A stretch of 16,983 nt of DNA from Erysipelotrichaceae bacterium UBA6182 (GCA_002422065.1 DITO01000018.1:1-16983), one strand, 5' to 3'. Counted from the stretch's first letter, positions 1-7,113 are shown. A program made the numbers and translations. Notes: generated by a model not told the origin, from the letters alone.

Positions 1-1
1 C

Positions 2-226
2 AAAACTTATACCCTGAATGTTGGCCGTAAACACGGTGTCAACCCAAGCAAACTAGTGAAGTCCGCAACTGATTTATGTGGCATTCACCAACGTTATATT
101 GGTGACATCACTGTTGAATCTGATTCAACAATCATTAACTTTGCTTCTAGCGTAGACTTTGGTCAAATCAAACGATTAAAGCGTATGCTTCCTAAGCAAA
201 ATATCTTTATTTCGATACAAGCGTAA
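2..226 (+). CDS. DEAD-box RNA helicase, C-terminal DbpA-type RNA-binding domain (5' end outside window)
   Basis: Only the last 74 codons are in the window, read in frame from base 2 to the TAA at 224-226. The peptide starts KTYTLNVGRKHGVNPSKLVK and ends NIFISIQA. The pattern of a Gly-Arg/Lys-rich first strand, a short helix, 'YIGDITVESDSTIINFAS' and a final Lys/Arg-rich strand matches the small DbpA/YxiN RNA-binding domain. In DbpA and YxiN this domain docks the helicase core onto hairpin 92 of 23S rRNA during large-subunit assembly (family knowledge). The DEAD/helicase core lies upstream of the window, so the catalytic motifs cannot be checked. A strong terminator follows the stop immediately, so this is the end of its transcript. 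Not enough is visible to separate dbpA from deaD/cshA-type names. Confidence 0.85.
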   Translation, partial: KTYTLNVGRKHGVNPSKLVKSATDLCGIHQRYIGDITVESDSTIINFASSVDFGQIKRLKRMLPKQNIFISIQA

Positions 227-251
227 AATGTGCCTTCGGGCACATTTTTTT
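226..251 (+). terminator. Rho-independent terminator of the helicase gene
   Basis: A perfect 9-bp stem AAATGTGCC / GGCACATTT closes a TTCG tetraloop (235-238) and is followed by a run of T. The stem begins at the last base of the helicase stop codon. Confidence 0.93.
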
Positions 252-302
252 ATTATTCACCATTCAATGATATAACTACTACTCATATCTTTTGATAAAT
301 AG

Positions 303-336
303 AAAACCTCTTTAATATCTTAAAGAGGTCATTTTT
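303..336. terminator. Probable bidirectional terminator between convergent genes
   Basis: The 8-bp stem CCTCTTTA (307-314) / TAAAGAGG (321-328) has a 6-nt loop. It is followed by TCATTTTT on + and by TTTTCT on the minus strand. It sits between the helicase (+) and the reductase gene (-), about 140 nt beyond the stop of the latter, so it probably stops minus-strand transcription and backs up the stronger hairpin at 226-251. Confidence 0.55.
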
Positions 337-464
337 GACTTATCAATCATTCGAATTACTCAAATACTCATATACCTGATAATCTCTTTTTTAAACTTTT
401 AAAGTTTGTCTTTTACATAAAATTGTTTTGTCATAATGAATGTATTTTTCTAATTAAATGATTA

Positions 465-1001
465 TTAATTCACTCTCTCATATTTTAACTGTACCAGACC
501 AGAATCAAATGTCTCACTTTTTACTAATCTTAGATTATTCTCTGACTCTGTACTTCTGAATAGCCTTTTTCCTTTACCCAATAATACTGGAATTATTGAG
601 ATTACATACTCATCAATCAAGTCGTTATCTCTGAATAATCTTACCAATTCAGAACCACCATCTAGGAAAATGTCTTTACCTTGTTGAGTTTTAATCTTGG
701 TAATTAAATCGACAATACTACCATTAAAAAACTGTACATTTTCATCTACCCCAATACGATTTTTTGAAAGTACATAACATACTTTGTCTTTATGTGGAAA
801 CTCAACACCTAAGGTTAATACTTTCTCATATGTTTTTCTTCCCATAAACACAGTATCGATCGTCTCGATAAAATCATTGTACCCATAATCTTCATTATCA
901 CGATCTACAATAGATAACCAGCTAATATCGTCATTCTCTCTCGCAATATACCCATCAAGACTTTGAGCTATATATAAAACTACTTTTCTGTGATTCTCCA
1001 T
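465..1001 (-). CDS. Dihydrofolate reductase/RibD C-terminal-domain family protein
   Basis: This is a 178-aa single-domain protein of the DHFR/RibD-C fold, which binds NAD(P)H and reduces pterin- or pyrimidine-like substrates. Supporting motifs are the N-terminal strand with SLDGYIA (14-20), the nucleotide-binding MGRKTYE (53-59), IFLDGGSELVRLF (111-123), and DEYVISIIPVLLGKGKRLF near the end. The last two are typical of the YwjB/YyaP type of uncharacterised reductase rather than of true FolA. The start is secure: GAGGAGG lies 7-8 nt before ATG at 1001. The gene stands alone, with 175 nt of AT-rich, repeat-bearing sequence upstream and a hairpin at 303-336 downstream. Substrate is unknown; nothing in the sequence supports calling it an antifolate-resistance gene. 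Confidence 0.85.
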   Translation of the reverse strand: MENHRKVVLYIAQSLDGYIARENDDISWLSIVDRDNEDYGYNDFIETIDTVFMGRKTYEKVLTLGVEFPHKDKVCYVLSKNRIGVDENVQFFNGSIVDLITKIKTQQGKDIFLDGGSELVRLFRDNDLIDEYVISIIPVLLGKGKRLFRSTESENNLRLVKSETFDSGLVQLKYERVN

Positions 1002-1176
1002 TAATTTTCCTCCTCAATATTCAAAAATGTCCTTATGATACTTTATTGACGATTACATCATTAGTCATTTCAATTGGCCGATTATCAATGATAAGTTAAC
1101 ATTGAAAAACTATTGCAGTTAAGTTCTATCACTTTATAAGTGGTCACTCTTCTTCTCTGAGTTAACTGGGAAGTAG

Positions 1177-1977
1177 TTATTGACTCACCTTTCTTAACTC
1201 AAAGATAAAACCATTAGGATCAATGAGTGTTTTATTCTCATCAATGCTAGAACTTTCAAAGACTAGTTTTTTAATACCTAGTTTATTTTCTTCTAGCGGT
1301 ACTTTATAATTTCCCCATCGATTAAATCCTAAATGATGATGGTAATCGAGGACACTATAGAACTGAGCCTGCTTATTTAGATTCATCGTAAGTTTATACA
1401 TAAGTGTATTCACCATAAAGGCATCTGTTGCTTCTAGATCATGGGAATGAAAATGCACATGACCTAATACTGCATGATGATGCCACGCTTCATCAGGATA
1501 CTTCATATTCAAATAAAGATCAGCATCAAAAGGTTTTATCATGGCTTGTCCATCAAGTAATTGATTATTCATTCTTGGCCAATATGATGAATCACGATCA
1601 TAGGCTAGTTCAATACCATTTCCTTCAGGATCTGTAAGATAGACCGCATGAGAGATTTGATGATCCGATGCACCATCAATAGGATATCGTTTAGAGACTA
1701 ATCGTTGTAAGACATTGGCTAACTGAAAAGGTTCATTCACCAAAATAGCAAAATGATACAAATGACTTTCATGAGTACCCACACTCAAGTAAGTCGGTGT
1801 ATGATGAAGCACTAAGAATGGATGTTGATTGGAACCAAGGATAACAGTATCCTCAGTTTTTTCATGAACAAACAATCCTAAAATATCCGTATAGAATGAA
1901 GTCAATCCTTGAATATTTTTAACATTCAAATGGATTTGTGTTGGTATAAGTTGCGTAGTGTTGTGATAGAGATGCAT
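1177..1977 (-). CDS. VOC-family two-module dioxygenase-like protein (CatE-type)
   Basis: The 266-aa protein is built from two vicinal-oxygen-chelate modules. Module 1 has IHLNVKNIQGLTSFYTDILG (H16), LYHFAILV (H75) and DPEGNGIEL (E123). Module 2 starts at GHVHFHSHDLEA (about 173) and includes YHHHLGFNRW and DPNGFIFELR. The order and spacing resemble the extradiol catechol-2,3-dioxygenase-like CatE of Bacillus subtilis; a thiol-conjugating or other VOC activity is also possible. The start is placed at ATG 1977 because GGAGGAA lies 3 nt upstream of it. An in-frame ATG 21 nt earlier (1998) has no good ribosome site and is buried in the stem of the hairpin at 1996-2022. It lies 50 nt behind the MFS gene on the same strand. 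No clear terminator follows. Confidence 0.85.
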   Translation of the reverse strand: MHLYHNTTQLIPTQIHLNVKNIQGLTSFYTDILGLFVHEKTEDTVILGSNQHPFLVLHHTPTYLSVGTHESHLYHFAILVNEPFQLANVLQRLVSKRYPIDGASDHQISHAVYLTDPEGNGIELAYDRDSSYWPRMNNQLLDGQAMIKPFDADLYLNMKYPDEAWHHHAVLGHVHFHSHDLEATDAFMVNTLMYKLTMNLNKQAQFYSVLDYHHHLGFNRWGNYKVPLEENKLGIKKLVFESSSIDENKTLIDPNGFIFELRKVSQ

Positions 1978-1995
1978 AGGTTCCTCCATAGACAA

Positions 1996-2022
1996 CATTA
2001 TCCACCGTAAAGGTGGATAATG
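1996..2022 (-). terminator. Strong 11-bp hairpin between MFS and VOC genes, possible (attenuating) terminator
   Basis: CATTATCCACC (1996-2006) and GGTGGATAATG (2012-2022) are perfect complements around a 5-nt loop. The hairpin begins 5 nt beyond the MFS stop. On the minus strand it is followed by TTGTCTATGG, which is a poor U-tract, so termination may be partial. The alternative is an mRNA-stabilising 3' hairpin at a processing site in a bicistronic message. Confidence 0.5.
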
Positions 2023-2027
2023 ATTTC

Positions 2028-3257
2028 TTATTTGGTAGTAAGTTTATCAACTTTATTAATAAATATAAAGCCTAATACAAAGAATATGATTAACCCTAAG
2101 ATTCCAAGTCTTGCACTTCCTGTTAATAGAACTGCTGCAGTTAGGAATAAAGGACCAATACCATCAGAGAATTTCCCAAAAATATCGAAGAAACCGAAGT
2201 ATTCATTGGATTCTTCCTTAGGAATAAGTTTTCCAAAGTAAGAGCGAGATAAGGATTGAATACCACCTTGCGCCATCCCTACAATAATAGCTAACATCCA
2301 AAATTCAAATGCTGTACTTAAGTTATAACCAAGAATGGTTACTAAAGTATAGACAAGCATGTAGAACTTAATCAGTTTCAATGCTCCAAATTTTGTTGCT
2401 AGTTTTCCTGCTAGAATAGCAAATGGGAAAGCTACAAACTGAGTTACGAGTAACGCAATAATCATTTGTGTTTGGTCAATACCAACCTCTCCACCAAAGT
2501 TAGTGGCTTGAGACATAATGGTATATACACCATTAATATATAGGAAGTACCCTAGAATAAAGTAAAAGAGTGGTTTGTTTTCAGTAATCTTCTTAAAAGT
2601 AATGATTACTCTTTTAAATGATGAGGATATAACTTTAGGCTGTTTTGGTAAACTGTATGTTTGTTTAACATTCTTTAGTAGAGGGATGGTAAATAAACCC
2701 CACCATAAAGCAGTCAAGATGAATGAAATCTGTGTTGCTTGTCCTGTTGTTAATCCAAAAGGAGTTGTTAAGATTAAGGCAATCCCTACAATGAATGGAA
2801 TTGTTGAACCAATGTATCCCCATGCATAACCATGAGATGAAAGACTATCCATCTTTTCATCAGTTGAGACGTCGATTAACATTGAATCATAGAACACATT
2901 ACATGCACTATATCCAATACGTGCAATGATGAATAGTATTAAGAAAGCTTGCCATGTTGTTACGACCGCAAGAGAGGCTGCTCCAGAAAGACCCATTAAT
3001 AAGAACCCAACAAAGAGTTTCTTTTTCATACCTGAATAATCTGCAATTGCACCAAGTATTGGAGATATTAATGCAAGTGTTAGTACCGCCACTGTGGTTG
3101 CTGTGGAAAATAATGCTGTTACATTGGATGTTTCAACACCCGCAGTCTCTGCTAAGGCACGGAAGTAAACTGGGATCGTTGCCGTGACAATTAAAATAAA
3201 CGCTGAGTTTGCAACATCATATAGAATCCAACTCAGTTCTGCTTTATTAAATTTCAT
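2028..3257 (-). CDS. MFS transporter, UMF1/Atg22-like family
   Basis: A 409-aa integral membrane protein with about 12 hydrophobic segments in two bundles of six, split by a charged loop (residues about 205-230, KNVKQTYSLPKQPKV). The opening FNKAELSWILYDVANSAF is characteristic of the UMF1 (Atg22-like) branch of the major facilitator superfamily, and the second half has the related QGGIQSLSRSYFGKLIPKEE and NEYFGFFDIFGKFSDGIGP. Yeast Atg22 exports amino acids from the vacuole; bacterial members have no settled substrate. Start: ATG 3257 has AAAGGAG 9 nt upstream. An in-frame ATG 6 nt earlier sits only 3 nt from that site. It lies about 65 nt behind the papain-like gene on the same strand and could belong to the busR transcript, although a weak promoter of its own cannot be excluded. 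Confidence 0.88.
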   Translation of the reverse strand: MKFNKAELSWILYDVANSAFILIVTATIPVYFRALAETAGVETSNVTALFSTATTVAVLTLALISPILGAIADYSGMKKKLFVGFLLMGLSGAASLAVVTTWQAFLILFIIARIGYSACNVFYDSMLIDVSTDEKMDSLSSHGYAWGYIGSTIPFIVGIALILTTPFGLTTGQATQISFILTALWWGLFTIPLLKNVKQTYSLPKQPKVISSSFKRVIITFKKITENKPLFYFILGYFLYINGVYTIMSQATNFGGEVGIDQTQMIIALLVTQFVAFPFAILAGKLATKFGALKLIKFYMLVYTLVTILGYNLSTAFEFWMLAIIVGMAQGGIQSLSRSYFGKLIPKEESNEYFGFFDIFGKFSDGIGPLFLTAAVLLTGSARLGILGLIIFFVLGFIFINKVDKLTTK

Positions 3258-3323
3258 ACACATCTTCTCCTTTTGTTTAGTGTATCTTATTTTATACTTT
3301 TGAATGTTAACCCCTTGTAAAAA

Positions 3324-3866
3324 TTACTTCATTTTTAATGGTTTCAAAGGATAATCTTTAATTAATCCTTCGTATTCCAAATCTAGATTAAGTAAATGAA
3401 TTAAATCTTTAGGACTTGTGCTATACGACTTCACATTTTGATCAAGAATCGCAATTCTAATAAACAACTCAGTGATAAACTGGGAGCAAAAATAATGATG
3501 TTTTCGCTCTACTTTGATACGAAATGGGATAAAGAATAAACCTAAGAAATTGTAATGAAATTCTCTTGGAGACATCTCAAAGCGTTTGATTTCACTTTTA
3601 AGTTGTTCTGCTTGTTCTTCACTAATGGTTGTTGAGTAGACTAAGCATTCATTCTTTGAAGAAAAAGTATATACCCCTTCATATAAACTCTCTTTAACAA
3701 ATCCCCCAATGAGTGGATTATGAGGTTTTACTCGACCAAATGAATACATCTCACTAAGGGTTGGATCAAAACTAATGCTTGAATGCATGTATTTGAATCC
3801 AGAAAGAAACCCTAGTATCCTTGATAACCATGTTCCTGTTTTTGAAATTAGAATGTAAACTTTCAT
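3324..3866 (-). CDS. Permuted papain-like (YiiX/NlpC-P60 superfamily) enzyme
   Basis: A 180-aa protein with the layout of circularly permuted NlpC/P60-papain enzymes. A histidine comes near the N-terminus (KYMHSSISFD, H28) and the presumed nucleophile cysteine comes late, at the start of a helix (YFCSQFITELF, C127). This resembles the 'H...CSELV' arrangement of the YiiX/YaeF group. Between them are LSEMYSFGRVKP and GGFVKESLYEG, which I recognise as recurring in uncharacterised Bacillota proteins. Family members hydrolyse or transfer amides and esters (peptide or lipid substrates); the substrate here is unknown. There is no signal peptide, so it is probably cytoplasmic or membrane-peripheral. 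ATG 3866 is chosen because GAGGAG lies 7 nt upstream, inside the last codons of the regulator gene, whose stop is 1 nt away. This suggests translational coupling. Confidence 0.72.
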   Translation of the reverse strand: MKVYILISKTGTWLSRILGFLSGFKYMHSSISFDPTLSEMYSFGRVKPHNPLIGGFVKESLYEGVYTFSSKNECLVYSTTISEEQAEQLKSEIKRFEMSPREFHYNFLGLFFIPFRIKVERKHHYFCSQFITELFIRIAILDQNVKSYSTSPKDLIHLLNLDLEYEGLIKDYPLKPLKMK

Positions 3867-3867
3867 A

Positions 3868-4512
3868 TTATTTCTCCTCATTGACACGAAGTGAAGTAGC
3901 TAGAAATTCACTCAAGTCTAACATTCTTTCTTTAGGAATGATGACGAGCACTTTATCTTGAGGAACCAGTGTTGCATCTGGACCAGGAGAAGTAATGAGT
4001 TCCTGACCACGTTTAATGGCAATAATGGTTGCCTGTGTCTTTTGGTATAATGCTAATGATTTAATCGTTGAGTGTGCGAAATCATGATTTGGAAGTACAG
4101 TAAACTCACTTTTATGTAGCGGATCAGAGAAACTAAACCGATCCATTAAGATCATTAGTTCTCCCATTTTAGATTCTATCTTTTCATCCAATTCTTTTTT
4201 TGCTTTCAGTAACTCATGGAGTTCATCTTTAAGAGATTCTACACTTAAGAATGCTTTGCGTTGATTGATATAGTTCATCGCATGATGACTATCTTCAATG
4301 ATTACCCCAGAATGAGGATGAATATGAACGACAAATGCAGATTCTAATAATTTCAATGCTTTACGAATAGTTTCTGATGATACATTATACTCACTTGAAA
4401 TTTTTGTCCTACCTGAAATCTTGCTTCCTACTGAAAGGTCACCACTTACAATGCGTGAAGCGATGTCAAAAGCAATCTTCTCATAATTTGATAAGGTTGA
4501 ACGTGGTTTCAT
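3868..4512 (-). CDS. busR: BusR-like c-di-AMP-responsive regulator (GntR HTH + coiled coil + RCK_C)
   Basis: The 214-aa protein has three parts. A GntR-type winged helix (about 8-75: SNYEKIAFDIASRIVSGDLS, GRTKISSEYNVSSETIRKALKLL) comes first, then a charged heptad-like helix (about 90-122), then an RCK_C/TrkA-C domain (about 133-205: ATIIAIKRGQELITSPGPDATLVPQDKVLVI). This architecture, and recalled resemblance to streptococcal/lactococcal BusR ('SPGP' loop, 'SKYQKIA' start), identify a BusR-type factor. BusR binds c-di-AMP in its RCK_C domain and represses the busAB glycine-betaine transporter (established for those species). No busAB is present; the next gene is a papain-like enzyme 1 nt away. 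The only sensible start is ATG 4512. It has no Shine-Dalgarno site and lies 7 nt after a perfect extended -10 box. Confidence 0.85.
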   Translation of the reverse strand: MKPRSTLSNYEKIAFDIASRIVSGDLSVGSKISGRTKISSEYNVSSETIRKALKLLESAFVVHIHPHSGVIIEDSHHAMNYINQRKAFLSVESLKDELHELLKAKKELDEKIESKMGELMILMDRFSFSDPLHKSEFTVLPNHDFAHSTIKSLALYQKTQATIIAIKRGQELITSPGPDATLVPQDKVLVIIPKERMLDLSEFLATSLRVNEEK

Positions 4513-4519
4513 TGCTCAC

Positions 4520-4548
4520 ATTATATCACATAACTTCAAACACAAAAG
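4520..4548 (-). promoter_or_regulatory. Extended -10 promoter of the busR-like gene, predicted leaderless
   Basis: On the minus strand TGATATAAT (4520-4528) is a perfect extended -10 element. The -35 match at normal spacing is weak (CTTTTG at 4543-4548, inside the T-tract of the pepF terminator). Only GTGAGCA separates the -10 from ATG 4512, so transcription should start at or next to the A of ATG. Direct repeats TGTGA at 4516-4520 and 4526-4530, 10 bp apart, flank the box and could be an autoregulatory site (inference). Confidence 0.75.
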
Positions 4549-4568
4549 AAAAACCTCTCTCGAGGTTT
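4541..4568 (-). terminator. Rho-independent terminator of pepF
   Basis: On the minus strand AAACCTC-GAGA-GAGGTTT (4551-4568) is followed by TTCTTTTG. The stem overlaps the pepF stop codon (4567-4569), and the T-tract runs straight into the next gene's promoter. Confidence 0.88.
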
Positions 4569-6333
4569 ACTTTGAAGTTAGAAGTATAAATTGACGAATA
4601 TCGTTCGCAACTAATTCTAATGAAGCTTTATAGAATTCACTATCATCACTATCGACATTTGCCATTGCAGCAACGTCTTTAATGTTATGTTTTCCTGTTG
4701 CTTGAAGGAGTGCATTATATTTACTTACGAAAGATTCTCCTTCTTTAAGATATTGTGCATATAGACCTTTAGAGAATAGTAATCCAAAAGCATATGGGAA
4801 GTTATAGAAGTTTAACCCCGCAGAATAATAGTGAGGTTTGTTTAACCACATGTATGGATGTAAGACTTGATGATCAAGACCCTCACCATAGGCTTCTTTT
4901 TGAGCATCCAACATTAGTTTTTGGAGTTCTTTAGAATCAAGAACTTTGTTTTCTCTTGCTTTAAACAATGATGTTTCAAATAAATAACGTGAGTAAATGT
5001 CTACAATAACTTGAGTAGCATCTGAAATACTTGCTTCAAGGATTGCAATCGCATTTTCATGATCTGCTTCTTTTAATGCTGCATTAACAACAATCGTTTC
5101 ACAGAAGATTGATGCTGTTTCCGCAATTGGCATTGGATAGCGAGAATTAAGAATTGTTTCTTCTTTTAAACAATGTCCATGATAGGCATGTCCAAGTTCA
5201 TGAGCTAGTGTAGTTAAGTTTGAAAATGATCCATCGAAGTTTAACATTACACGACTTTGCTTAATTGGGTGTAAGTTTGAGCAAAATGCTCCCCCTCGTT
5301 TCCCGCTTCTTGGTTCAACATCAATCCAACGTTGTTCAATCGCATGGGTTGTAAAATCCGCAAGTTCTGATGAGAATGTTGCAAATTGTTTTACTACAAA
5401 GTCACTTGCCTCTTCATAAGTATACTGTAGTGTGTTCTTATTGATAGGCGCAAACATATCATAGAATGGTAAGCCATTGTTATGTCCTAGTAGTTTAGCT
5501 TTATGTTTAAGATAATCCCTAAATACAGGTAAGTACTCTTTAATAGCATTTAGCATTGCATTAAGTGTTTCCTCACTCATGCGTGACTTTAAGAGTGTTT
5601 CAGAGAGTACCCCTTCATATCCTTTAAGTTCATTAAGCGTTAAAACTTCTCCTTTAATTCCATTTATAGCCGCTGCTGAACTATCTTCAATACGAGAATA
5701 GGCATTCATCTCTGCATCATAACCTGCTTTTCTAACCTCTTGATTGTCACTGTATGCAAGGTTTCTGACAGCAGGAAGTGGCATTGATTTAACACCCTCT
5801 GGGAGAGCTACATCAACATTCAATGTTGATGTTATCTTGTTTTGTAAGTTAGTCCATGCTGTTGAACCATTCATACTCATTTTAGAGATGATGAGTTCTT
5901 CTTTAGCTGATAAGACATGTTGTACTTGTTTCTTCAGAGTTTCTAACACGAAACGATGTTCACTAAGCAGTGTTGAACTGTTAATGACCCCATCTAAGTC
6001 CTCTAGAGTTTTAAGATAATGTACAAGTGCTACTTGTCCATTCACTGTTTTTGTTCCCATGATTTGAATTTGATTCAATGCATTAAGTGCCTGTGTATTG
6101 GAAGCATCAGTAGCTGATGTTAAAGATGCGAATGCTCCAAGTCTTGTCATGGTTGAACTAATGTATGTGCTTTGATTAATGTATGACTCTAGTACTTCTT
6201 GTGCTGTAAGCTGATTTAAGCCATTTGACCATAACTCAAACTCATCAATCGCTTTTCCTAAAGATACAATATCTTGATGAAAAGTGGCATCATCTAAACT
6301 AGGATATAAATCTGTTAAGTCCCATGTGTTCAT
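4567..6333 (-). CDS. pepF: Oligoendopeptidase F (M3 family zinc metallopeptidase)
   Basis: A 588-aa cytoplasmic metallopeptidase that cleaves oligopeptides of roughly 7-17 residues during peptide turnover and use. The zinc site HELGHAYHGH gives H378, E379 and H382, and the third ligand is expected at E405 in PMPIAETAS. Upstream, GGAFCSNLHPIKQSRVMLNF and downstream PHYYSAGLNFYNFPYAFGLLFS are conserved in the PepF group of M3 (substrate-binding region). Length matches the family (about 600). The start is ATG 6333: AGGAG lies 7-8 nt upstream, while 15 extra in-frame codons before it lie in the preceding gene and lack a ribosome site. The ATG overlaps the TGA of the HAD gene (ATGA, 6330-6333), so the pair is co-transcribed and probably translationally coupled. 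A strong terminator ends the unit. Confidence 0.95.
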   Translation of the reverse strand: MNTWDLTDLYPSLDDATFHQDIVSLGKAIDEFELWSNGLNQLTAQEVLESYINQSTYISSTMTRLGAFASLTSATDASNTQALNALNQIQIMGTKTVNGQVALVHYLKTLEDLDGVINSSTLLSEHRFVLETLKKQVQHVLSAKEELIISKMSMNGSTAWTNLQNKITSTLNVDVALPEGVKSMPLPAVRNLAYSDNQEVRKAGYDAEMNAYSRIEDSSAAAINGIKGEVLTLNELKGYEGVLSETLLKSRMSEETLNAMLNAIKEYLPVFRDYLKHKAKLLGHNNGLPFYDMFAPINKNTLQYTYEEASDFVVKQFATFSSELADFTTHAIEQRWIDVEPRSGKRGGAFCSNLHPIKQSRVMLNFDGSFSNLTTLAHELGHAYHGHCLKEETILNSRYPMPIAETASIFCETIVVNAALKEADHENAIAILEASISDATQVIVDIYSRYLFETSLFKARENKVLDSKELQKLMLDAQKEAYGEGLDHQVLHPYMWLNKPHYYSAGLNFYNFPYAFGLLFSKGLYAQYLKEGESFVSKYNALLQATGKHNIKDVAAMANVDSDDSEFYKASLELVANDIRQFILLTSK

Positions 6334-7052
6334 TGTTTTTCTCCTATGGTTGGTAGTTGTTGTAGAAAAGCGATGCACTCATCACGATTACCCCGGTGTG
6401 TTGTTGGTAGTGATCCTTTTGATGATTCTTTTATATAATTAGTTACTAGATAAGTTTGTGTTCCTAAATGAGAAACAACAGTATCTTCAAAGGTATCATT
6501 GCCAATCATGATAGCCTCAGTTGGGTGGACTCCTATAAACTCAAAGATGTCTTGATAGTATTTCAACTGAGGTTTGCATGCTTTAGATGATTCAAACGTT
6601 GTGACTAAATCAAAATCTTCAAAATCTAAATCAATCCAAGATAAACGTTGCTCTGTAGCAATCTTAGGAAAGATAGGATTAGTCGCACATACGAGTGTAA
6701 ACCCTTTGTTTCTTAACTCTTTTAAGATAGGTTTCCACGAGGGGGTTGGGTATAAGGCTTTCTTTAAGTCACTAAAGTTCCCTAAGTAGAAACTCTCAAA
6801 TCGATTTTTAGCTTCATCAAGTCGATGTTCACCAATGAGTGGTGTAAAAGCTTCAAAGAATACAGCTTCATTGGACCGATCATCTTGACTCATAACCATG
6901 GCCACTGTTGCTTTCCAAACCATTTCAATGAGTTCATTGGGTTTCATCCAATCCATAAAATGGGAAGATAACCCCTTAAAATACAACGATTCAAAGTCAT
7001 CCATATTGATGGGTAGTAATGTACCGTCTAAATCAAATAAAATTGCTTTCAT
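6330..7052 (-). CDS. HAD-superfamily hydrolase (small-molecule phosphatase)
   Basis: A 240-aa haloacid-dehalogenase-type hydrolase. Motif I is FDLDGTLL with nucleophile D7 and acid D9; motif II is VCATNP (T124); the motif III lysine is in SSKACKPQ (about K160); motif IV is IGNDTFEDT (D186, D190). The all-helical insert after motif I (about 20-100) makes it a C1-cap member, as in phosphoglycolate-phosphatase-like enzymes. Substrate cannot be predicted. ATG 7052 is preceded by GTGAGG at good spacing and by a promoter at 7073-7101. It is the first gene of a two-gene unit with pepF (4-nt overlap), a link that might tie it to peptide use or just to housekeeping expression. Confidence 0.88.
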   Translation of the reverse strand: MKAILFDLDGTLLPINMDDFESLYFKGLSSHFMDWMKPNELIEMVWKATVAMVMSQDDRSNEAVFFEAFTPLIGEHRLDEAKNRFESFYLGNFSDLKKALYPTPSWKPILKELRNKGFTLVCATNPIFPKIATEQRLSWIDLDFEDFDLVTTFESSKACKPQLKYYQDIFEFIGVHPTEAIMIGNDTFEDTVVSHLGTQTYLVTNYIKESSKGSLPTTHRGNRDECIAFLQQLPTIGEKQ

Positions 7053-7072
7053 AGTAACCTCACTTGTTCAGT

Positions 7073-7101
7073 ATTGTATCTTTTTTTAGTTGCTTTCGCA
7101 A
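7073..7101 (-). promoter_or_regulatory. Promoter of the HAD-pepF operon
   Basis: Minus-strand -35 TTGCGA (7096-7101), a 17-nt spacer and -10 TACAAT (7073-7078). Predicted start is about 7066, leaving a short leader with a GAGG ribosome site. The -35 lies inside the palindrome at 7087-7104. Confidence 0.7.
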
Positions 7102-7104
7102 CTA
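7087..7104. promoter_or_regulatory. 18-bp palindrome in the divergent promoter region, candidate operator
   Basis: TAGTTGC (7087-7093), four bases TTTC, then GCAACTA (7098-7104) form a perfect inverted repeat. It overlaps the -35 of the minus-strand promoter and ends 9 nt before the -35 of the plus-strand promoter. T and A runs lie on the wrong sides for a terminator on either strand. Which regulator binds it is unknown. Confidence 0.5.
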
Positions 7105-7113
7105 ATGTTGTCA

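Noticed and set aside
393..407. Perfect AAACTTT-T-AAAGTTT palindrome
   Set aside because: Weak AT-only 15-mer in an AT-rich intergenic stretch; no promoter or gene context gives it meaning.
465..1001. Reading the DHFR-fold protein as a trimethoprim-resistance dihydrofolate reductase or recent cassette
   Set aside because: Its motifs are those of the RibD-C/YwjB-type group, and no integron, insertion sequence or flanking repeat is present.
1428..1637. Open frame on + within the VOC gene
   Set aside because: Opposite-strand shadow of a well-supported gene, with no ribosome site or recognisable protein; the same holds for the other opposite-strand frames inside pepF, MFS, zwf and gnd.
3318..3337. 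Hairpin TAAAAAT/ATTTTTA at the stop of the papain-like gene as a terminator
   Set aside because: The stem is purely A-T and on the minus strand is followed by ACAAGGGG, not a T run.
7087..7104. The TAGTTGC/GCAACTA hairpin as a terminator
   Set aside because: The T run precedes it on + and becomes an A run after it on minus, so neither strand has a terminator layout.
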